From NCBI GenBank assembly GCA_003255025.1, contig QANY01002785.1, positions 1,086,043-1,150,042 on the forward strand: a stretch of DNA of 64,000 nucleotides. The letters are read 5' to 3'. A program made the position numbers and the translations under genes. Below, piece by piece: positions 56,951 to 64,000 of the stretch (position 1 is its first letter; each line of letters opens with the position of its first letter). This DNA is from Datisca glomerata (lineage: Eukaryota > Streptophyta > Magnoliopsida > Cucurbitales > Datiscaceae). The notes under the pieces were generated by a model. It was not told the DNA's origin and did no database searches. It was given only the letters and a program-made list of their open reading frames with translations.

Positions 56951-59900
56951 AATGGATAGTTTTGTAGCTTGGAATAGTAAAGGTCTCAATAGTCCTCTGA
57001 AGCATACTGAGGTACAATAGTTATGTAGAAAGTTTAATGTAAGTTTTTGTGCAATTCTGGAGACCAGGATAAAAGAGAGAAAATTCACTAGGTTGAGCAA
57101 ATATGTCTTTGGCAGATGGCCTTGTGTTGCTAACTATGTATTTACTAATAATGGTAGAATCTGGCTTTCCTAGAACCCTATCATTTTAACAATCAATAAA
57201 CATAGTATGACTGATCAATCCATCTCTCGTTAAGTTACTATGTTGGATAACTAAGCCTCATTTTTTGTTACTATCATTTACGGCTCTAATGACCCAATAT
57301 CCAGAAAGTTGCTTTAGAGCTCCCTGATATGTTTCAACACCATTATCCGAGGTCAGCCTTGGATCCTTTTAAGGGACTTTAATGTTGTGAAACACCCTTC
57401 TAAGCAAATGGGGGCACCAAAGGTTAGGATGAAGGTACAACTGACTTTTTCATTTGCACTAATAACCTTGAGGTTAAAGAATTGTGTTTTGGGGGATGTA
57501 AGTTTACCTGGACCAAAAAAAGAGATGGTCAGAGTACTATCATGAACAAGATTAATAGGATCTTCGTTAATGAAGCTTGGATCAGGTTTTACCCCGGTTC
57601 GTTTGCTATTTTCCCTCCTCCTGGTATCTCTGATCATTGCCCTGCCATCTTAAACCTCAACTTGGACTTTACTAAGCCTCCTACTGCTTTCAAATACTTT
57701 GATTTTTGGGCTGATAGGAAAAGATTTTATTCCTTATGTTCAACAAGCTTGGGACTCTACTGTGCATGGTTCTCATTTGTGTGGACTAATTAAGAAGCTT
57801 AAGCTTACCAAGATTATACTTAAAGCTCTTAATAGGTCCTTTTACTCCAATATCTATGCCAGAGATGTTGAAGCCAAGATTAAGCTTGAGCACGCCCAGT
57901 TTGAGTTACTCTTCAATCCTTTTGATAGTGTCCTTCAGGCTGTTGAGAAAATCCTTTTCAAAGACTTATCACCTTTAGGCAGGCTGAGGAGAGCTTCTTC
58001 ACATAAAAAATCAGGGCCCAATGGGTTACCATGGGGGACAACAACACTCTATACTTCTATAAGTTGATTAAAAGAAACAATATCAGAGCTAGAATTGTGT
58101 AGTTGCAAGATACTCAGGCACTATGACCAAAAAAGATGATATTAAGAGATTAATTATTTAAATTAGACTGAGTCATTGTGCACCAAGAGCACTAATTACA
58201 ATGTTGATTGAAAGTACTCTAACTACCTTATCCTAAGAAGATTAATCAGGTGCAAGTTGCTGACCTTTATCTCCTTATCATTAAGCATGAGATCCATGAG
58301 GTCTTTCATTCCTACAATGATGCTAAGGCCCATTGACCTGATGGGTTCTTCAAAAAATCTTGGGCTATTATGGAGAAGGATGTCAGTGCTATTCTGGAGT
58401 TTTTCAACAACAATGCCCCTATGAATTTAATCAACCATAATATGATTTCTCTGGTGCCTAAAGTTAATCAGCCTCAGTCTGTGAATGTCTTTAGGCCAAT
58501 CTCCTGTTGTAACATGACTTACAAGAGTATCTCTAAGATTCTTGCCAATAGGTTGAAGTGTGTCCTTCCTTCTATCATTAGCCACAACCAGAATACTTTG
58601 TCCCTGGCAGGTGGATCGTTGATAACACATTTCTATCTCAAAAGCTTATCATAAATTACCATAGGAGTAACAACAATGCTAAATGTGTGTCAAAAGTTGA
58701 CCTTATGAAGGCCTATGTCTGTGTTAGCTGGCATTTTGTTGCTCATGCTATGGATTGCATCGGGATCCCTGCCACCTTCTATAGTTAGATTATGGCTTGA
58801 AAGGTGTCCTCTTCTACTTCTTTCTCTATCAACATTAATGGTGAGATGTGTGGATACTTTGAAGGTGCTAGAGGGCTGAGACAGGGGGACCTCATTTCCC
58901 CTTACATCTTTGTCATTGTCATGGAGGCTCTCACTAGTCTGCTCCAACATGCTACCACTTTCCCTACTTTCCAGTTCTGTCAATCTTCTCAACTTCTATA
59001 GTGGTCAGTTTCCTATGAGGTACCTTGGTATGCCCCGAGTGTCTACAAATCTTAGTAAGAGTGTTTGTTGATAGGATTACCTGTAGAATTAAAGCTTGGG
59101 AGGCTAAGCACCTATCTTTTGCTGGTATGTTATAGCTCATCCAGTCTGTGCTTATGGCTATTCAGGGTTTTATGGTCTGGGCTATTTATTCTTCCTAAGA
59201 GAGTTCTGAGAGACATTCAGTCCATCTTGAGTAAATATGTCTGGTCATGAAACTCCACGCGGTATACTTGTTCCAAAGTTCATTGGTTGGATCTCTGCTA
59301 GCCTAAAGATTGTTGTGGCTTGGGGCTTAAAGAGCTAGTCTCTTGGAACTCAGCAGTGAATGTGAAAGACCTATGGTTCCCTTTGGAGAAAAGGGTGTAA
59401 CACAAATCTTATTAAGAATGGCACTATTTTCACCATCGGTGTTCCTAATGATTGATCCTGGTGTGGAGGAAGCTCCTTAAGGCTAGGAGTTAGTTCACTA
59501 ACTGTTGTTATGCTAGGATTGGTGATGGCATGCAAACTTACCTTTGAGGAGACCTTTGGTATAAACTTGGTGTGCTTCTATATAGATTTGGAAGGTGTCA
59601 AACCCTTAGCACTGGCTGGATTGTGGACAACATGGTTAGTATGGTTATTAGGGATGGCAATTGGCATTGGCTTGTTACAAACTCTTCTTATCTAATCTCT
59701 ATTAAAGAAACCTCTACCAGTATGTCTCCTCCCCTCAAAACCACTCCTAATAGGTGGATTGGGGACCCTACCCCTGATGGTAGGTTCTCTACCTCTTCTT
59801 CCTATTGTGTACTTAGGCATAATGCTCCTAAGGTGAAGTGGGGAGGTTTTATATGGTATTCTTGTAATATCCCTAAGCATAGTTTCATTAGCTAGCTTGC

Positions 59901-60370
59901 TTACAAGAATAGGTTATCTACTAAGGACAAGCTTGTTAATTGGGGTATCATTGTTGATCATGATTGCATCATTTGTTGTAATTATGTTGAGAGCAGTGAT
60001 GATTTATTTTTTTATTGTTACTTTTCTAGTTATATTTGGTCTACTATCACTGAAACTTGTAATCTCAATTGTGATGCTTCTTGTTGGGATCAAATGGTTG
60101 AGTGGCTAGTTACCAATACTAGGAAAAAGGACTTTAGGAACCTTATTATTAAGCTTGCTTTAACTCCTTTATTTGTAATATTTGGGGTGAGAGGTATGCT
60201 AAGACTTTTGAAGGAAAAACTAGGGATATGACTAGTATTGTTAAGGTCATTGTCAACTCTCTTATAGATAGACTATGGAACCTAAATTCCCTCTCTAACT
60301 CTCCCATAAATAGGAGGCTTATTGCTAGTTGGAGCCTTCTCCCCATTTACTTGGTAATCCTCCTTGAGGC
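56951..60370 (+). pseudogene. LINE ORF2 (endonuclease, RT)
   Basis: The endonuclease starts at about 56951 (FVAWNSKGLNSPLKH and CAILETRIKE), with RDFNVVKHPSKQMG near 57370 and GISDHCPAI near 57630. The RT follows: NMISLVPKVNQPQSVNVFRP and ISKILANRLK at 58440-58560, then GARGLRQGDLISPYIFVIVM at about 58866. The catalytic FADD box that should follow within 60 residues is missing: sequence passes from LLQHATTFPTF straight to a YLGMP-like block, so it was deleted. The zf-RVT tail continues to about 60370. Many stops. Confidence 0.88.
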
Positions 60371-60450
60371 CTTGTAGTTTTCATGGGGTATGCCCCTTGT
60401 AGCTTGTTCCCTTTCTCTTAATATATTTGGCTTTTATAAAAAATTAACAC

Positions 60451-60459
60451 TAGTCATTA
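60451..60459. repeat. LINE target duplication, right
   Basis: TAGTCATTA; the Copia D LTR resumes here. Confidence 0.75.
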
Positions 60460-60833
60460 TTTTATTAAGACAATACTTTATCCAAAATCATACTCATTAG
60501 TCCTTTAATGCATTCCAGAACACTAGCATATTAAATAGGTACTCCACCCATGACAAAAGCAAGTTACTATACCTGGTGGAGTTAATGTACTATAGTCTTC
60601 CATGTGAAAGAGCATAACTTCACTAAACTGAGAAAACAATTAGTTTATTTAAGTCATAAAGAACTCTTGGTTTGTACCTTTTTCTTATGACTTGAACTCC
60701 ATAAAACTCATAAACTAAGTAACATATGCTTGTGGACCTTTGTGAGAATGTTTCTCATGTAACATAAAAATATTTTGTGATTCTAGGAAACAATGTCAAT
60801 AAAAATATGTGATTTTAGGGCTCAATCCTAACA

Positions 60834-62702
60834 ATTTTGAGCTTTATATGTGATATCAAAATCCTCGAGATTTATGGCCCATTTCATTAGTCTATCAGAC
60901 ATGTATGGTTTGGGTAGTATGGCCCTGAGAGAATGGGATGTTCGTATCACGACAACATAGCTTTAGAACTAGTGTCTCAATTTCCTGGTTGAGGTCACCA
61001 ATCTAAATTTCAGATTGTCCATCTAAGAGTATCTAGTATCTACATCTAGGAGCATTTTGCTAACATATTTGATAGGCCACTAATCATTCACCTCTTCTCG
61101 GAAGAGGACAAAGCTAATGACAGATTCAGATATGACTAGGTATAGTTACAACCATTTTCCTTCCTTTGACTTTCATAGCAGGGGTGCAGACATAAGATAT
61201 TGCTTTGAATCCTTGAATGCCTTCTCACACTCACTACTCCACCAACCCTATTGCTTTGCTTCAGAACATTAAAAAAGGGTTGGCATTTTTCGTTGGATCT
61301 GGATATAAACCTATTTAATGCGGCCAGTCTCCCATTCAACTTCTGGCTCTCCACGGCTGAGCGGGCATGACATAACTAGGATGGAACTAATTTGGTTGGG
61401 GTTGGCTTTAAGCTTGCATCTGGTCACTAGATGTCTGAGGAATTTTCATGTGTGACACACTAAAAGAGCACTAGGAAGGATTAAGTTTCATATTGTACTT
61501 ATTTAGTAACCCATAAAATTATCTGAGGTCTATAAGGGCTTAGACTGACTTGACCATCATGTCATCAATATAGACTTCATTGCATGTCTGAGGTGTTGCT
61601 GAAAAATTTTGTCAACAGATCAGCTTTAAGTTGCCATCATGTTCTTAAGTCCAAAGGGCATAACTTGTAGCATTAGTTTATTTCGTTCATAGGGTGCATG
61701 AGTATTTAGTTATATCCCAAGAATGCATCAATAAGACTATATTTCACTCCTAGCCATAGCATCCATGAGTTGGTCAACTTTCAGAAAGGGAAACTATTCT
61801 TCGAAAATGCTCTATTTAGGTTGGGAAGTCAATGCACATCCTCCATTTCCCATTTTTCTTCTTGTCCACAACATTGGCCAACCAGTCTGGGTACTGCACC
61901 TCTTAGATGAAACCCGTATCAAACAACATTTGAACCTCCTCTATGTTTATCAAAAGCAATTTTCCTCTATTTTTATCTGACGGGTTTGTAGTTAGTGTCC
62001 ACCTCTAGTTTATGTGATATCATCGAAGGACTTATCCCTTGCATATTCAAGATAGCCCATGCTCGTGTCGTCCACTTTTCTCTAATGAAGGAGATGAGTT
62101 CCACTCTGAGCAGATCTCTAAGGTTCAAACCGATGTAAACAGCTTCCTTGGGGTCAGACGGGTGGATCGAGACATTTACCATTCCCTCTATGGGGAGTTT
62201 TCCTATGTTTTGGACATCCAAAGCCTCCCTTACCCCCGTGATTTCTACAATAATTCCTTTCTCTTGAAGCTTGTGAGGTAACAACTAGTAGCTATGGCCT
62301 AATACTTATGAATTTTCATTATCCTCCCTGGTGTTCGAAACATGATATTTTGATATAAGGAGGATGGGACTGCTTTTAAGGAATGTATAGATGGTCTTCC
62401 CACAATGACATTATAGACCGGATCTTCATGAACCACGAGGAATTCTATCATCTCATTGCCTATCTTCACCTTCAATGGTAGGAAAATACTCTTGATGGCC
62501 TTAGTGTCGAGCCATTGAATCGCTTAAGTTCTGATTCAGATATTGTGCTTTGAGAGTGATTTATTCCTATCTTCTTCAGTGCTGGGAGAAAAATAATGTC
62601 AGCGAAGCTTCCGTCATCGACTAGTATTTGTTTGACAAGGCAATTTGCTATTCTGAGTGACATGACCATAGCATCATCATGAGGGTAGTGAACTCCGACC
62701 AT
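60834..62702 (-). pseudogene. Gypsy-3 (Tat/Ogre-like) protease-RT-RNase H remnant
   Basis: Right to left on the minus strand. The protease (62702-62472) has VHYPHDDAMVMSLRIAN and ILVDDGSFADIIF, the Tat/Ogre-style active site. A linker (62284-61973) has VSIHPSDPKEAVYIGLNL and KWTTRAWAILNMQGISPSMI, usual before the RT in this clade. RT, about 61960-61420, reads VQYPDWLANVVDKKKNGKWR, then a SLIDAFLGYN block, CPLDL, and a YIDDM site that has become Y..HDG. RNase H continues to about 60840 in pieces. Frameshifts and stops throughout; the Copia D LTR truncates it at the left. Confidence 0.85.
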
Positions 62703-64000
62703 GTCTTCTTCATCTATATTTTTCTTATAATTGTCTTTTCTGAATTATTATTGAATAATTTGTATAAATATCAGAAAATTTTATATTCATTAATGAGACT
62801 ATGATATTGTATTATTACAAGAGGTTTAAGATCATAAATAATGAATAAAATAGTCTGCAACATATTAAAGTATAGAATCTTAATTGAGTGGTTGTTAGTA
62901 CGGTTCACTAAGCGATTCAATGTCTTTGATCTAGATTCGGATCGCTGATGTGGATAAATATCTTAGTCAAGGTACTTTATATAATTAGATTATATAGGAC
63001 ATGACCAATGTGAATTAATGTCTATATCAACTTACCGTTTATCATAAAAACTTAATACACATCAATCATATGATCATATATAGATCAGTCTTAATCTTGA
63101 GTAGTCATGAACTCCTATACATGTTTATTAGATCTTTTGATTCACTTGTCAAGGTTTGTTTCTAAAACAAGCTAGTAACTTTTGTTTAGAGATTTAGTGA
63201 CATGGATGGCTAGGAACATGATCTTACAGATTTTGAAATCCAAGTTTTTCCTAATGGATCGTATATCGGTTCATTTAGATGTTAATTCTAAAACTGAACG
63301 GTTATTGAGATCAACAAATTTATACTATGATTATAAATTGACCGTTCATAAGTGAATTAATGGTACTTAAGGATCAAGAGGTAATTAAGAAGGTAAAATG
63401 GTAATTTTGATCAGCTCTAATTTTCGAACCAATAATTGGAGGATAGAACAATATGAAGTGATTATATCAATGGACTATACGAGATTATTCTGTAAATATA
63501 TGCTATAATTACTAAGAGTTCAATTTCATATTTATAGTTGAGTAATAATGGAATTAATAAAAAAAATATTTAATTAAAGAGTTTAACTAATAATCTGATT
63601 TATTGGAGCTTAGAATTATGGATCCATGGTTCCCAAGCCACATCTATACTACACAGTCTAGGATGTGAATCTTTCAGGACATAAGGAAAGGACTCGCTTG
63701 CAAAATGAATTAAGTTTCTGGGGCAAGTATATAATTATGATATAATAATGTGAAATTAATTAATTAAGAATTAATTAATTAATTAATTAAATTATTATAA
63801 TTTTTAGAAATTACAATTAATTAATTATATCATTTGGTTTTGAATTAATCGATAAGTGAGATAATATATTTGATTTATGAAATTAAATAATATTAAATTA
63901 TTATAAGATAATAATTTGAATTTGAATTTACTAATCTTTTATTTTTGAAATAACAGATAAGTTAGTTGATATGTGTGATCAGATAAGTTAATTTTAAATT
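62703..64000 (+). mobile_element. Copia-type LTR remnant
   Basis: Non-coding. Phrases such as GGTAAAATGGTAATTTTGATC, TTATTGGAGCTTAGAATTATGG followed by ATCCATGGTTCCC, and a palindromic AT-rich block ((TTAATTAA)n at 63755-63790) are typical of plant Copia LTRs. It runs off the window; its ends and partner LTR are not visible. Confidence 0.45.

Larger units (their letters stand above)
54798..60450 (+). mobile_element. L1-like LINE, full length, inactive
   Basis: A 5.65-kb plant L1/Cin4-type retrotransposon with a 5' UTR, ORF1, ORF2 and an A-rich end (TTATAAAAAATTAACA). It is flanked by a TAGTCATTA duplication, and it interrupts a Copia LTR at a point where copy A is continuous. Both ORFs are broken. 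Confidence 0.88.
54640..60833 (-). mobile_element. Copia D solo LTR, split by LINE
   Basis: Two blocks, 54640-54797 and 60451-60833, that are collinear with copy A (about 6915-7439). The minus strand starts TGTTAGGATTGAGCCC at 60833. No Copia coding sequence is attached on either side, so this is a solo or truncated LTR. It is itself inserted in Gypsy-3. Confidence 0.8.

Noticed and set aside
58427..58992. Minus-strand ORFs at 58427-58992
   Set aside because: Antisense to the well-conserved LINE RT.

Overview
This window is nuclear DNA from a flowering plant, probably a eudicot. It is AT-rich, has spliced genes, and is full of plant-type transposable elements: Ty1/Copia and Ty3/Gypsy LTR elements, L1-like LINEs, hAT and CACTA DNA transposons, and an endogenous caulimovirid. 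Nothing bacterial or organellar was seen, and no species could be named.

Only one apparently intact host gene was found. It is a two-exon minus-strand gene (exon 1 17009-17213, exon 2 15085-15725) for a 281-residue protein with an Arg-rich N terminus and three C-terminal membrane spans. It matches the plant GET2/CAML-type receptor subunit (GET1-interacting protein) of the tail-anchored protein insertion pathway. A possible divergent transcript starts on the plus strand near 17.9-18.3 kb.

Layout. 1-7.4 kb: the 5' part of a minus-strand Copia element whose 5' LTR holds a dead autonomous hAT (2616-6205); a second small hAT patch sits just outside the LTR. 7.4-14.5 kb: no genes; direct and inverted repeats and LTR-like remnants. 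14.5-18.6 kb: the GET2-like gene and its neighbourhood. 18.6-22 kb: a LINE tail and a plant-mobile-domain/Ulp1-element-like pseudogene. 22-24.5 kb: minus-strand endogenous pararetrovirus fragment (RNase H, a downstream ORF, intergenic promoter). 24.5-27.2 kb: plus-strand Copia 3' half with LTR. 27.2-32.4 kb: degraded minus-strand Gypsy, itself holding a non-autonomous hAT and a solo LTR. 32.4-37.4 kb: CACTA element with transposase remnant and a 110-bp minisatellite. 37.4-49.3 kb: one long minus-strand Copia, split by a hAT MITE and by a structurally complete 5.3-kb Gypsy with matching 5-bp target duplications. 49.3-54.1 kb: hairpin, about ten copies of a 168-bp tandem repeat, and a Gypsy LTR end. 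54.6-60.8 kb: Copia solo LTR split by a 5.65-kb LINE. 60.8-62.7 kb: Tat/Ogre-like Gypsy pol fragment. 62.9-64 kb: Copia-type LTR remnant.

One Copia family, with LTRs starting TGTTAGGATTGTGCCC, appears four times (A, B, C, D) and is the main frame into which the younger elements inserted. All transposon genes examined carry stops, frameshifts or deletions, so no autonomous element is expected here. Coordinates of degraded domains are approximate because they were read by eye across frameshifts.
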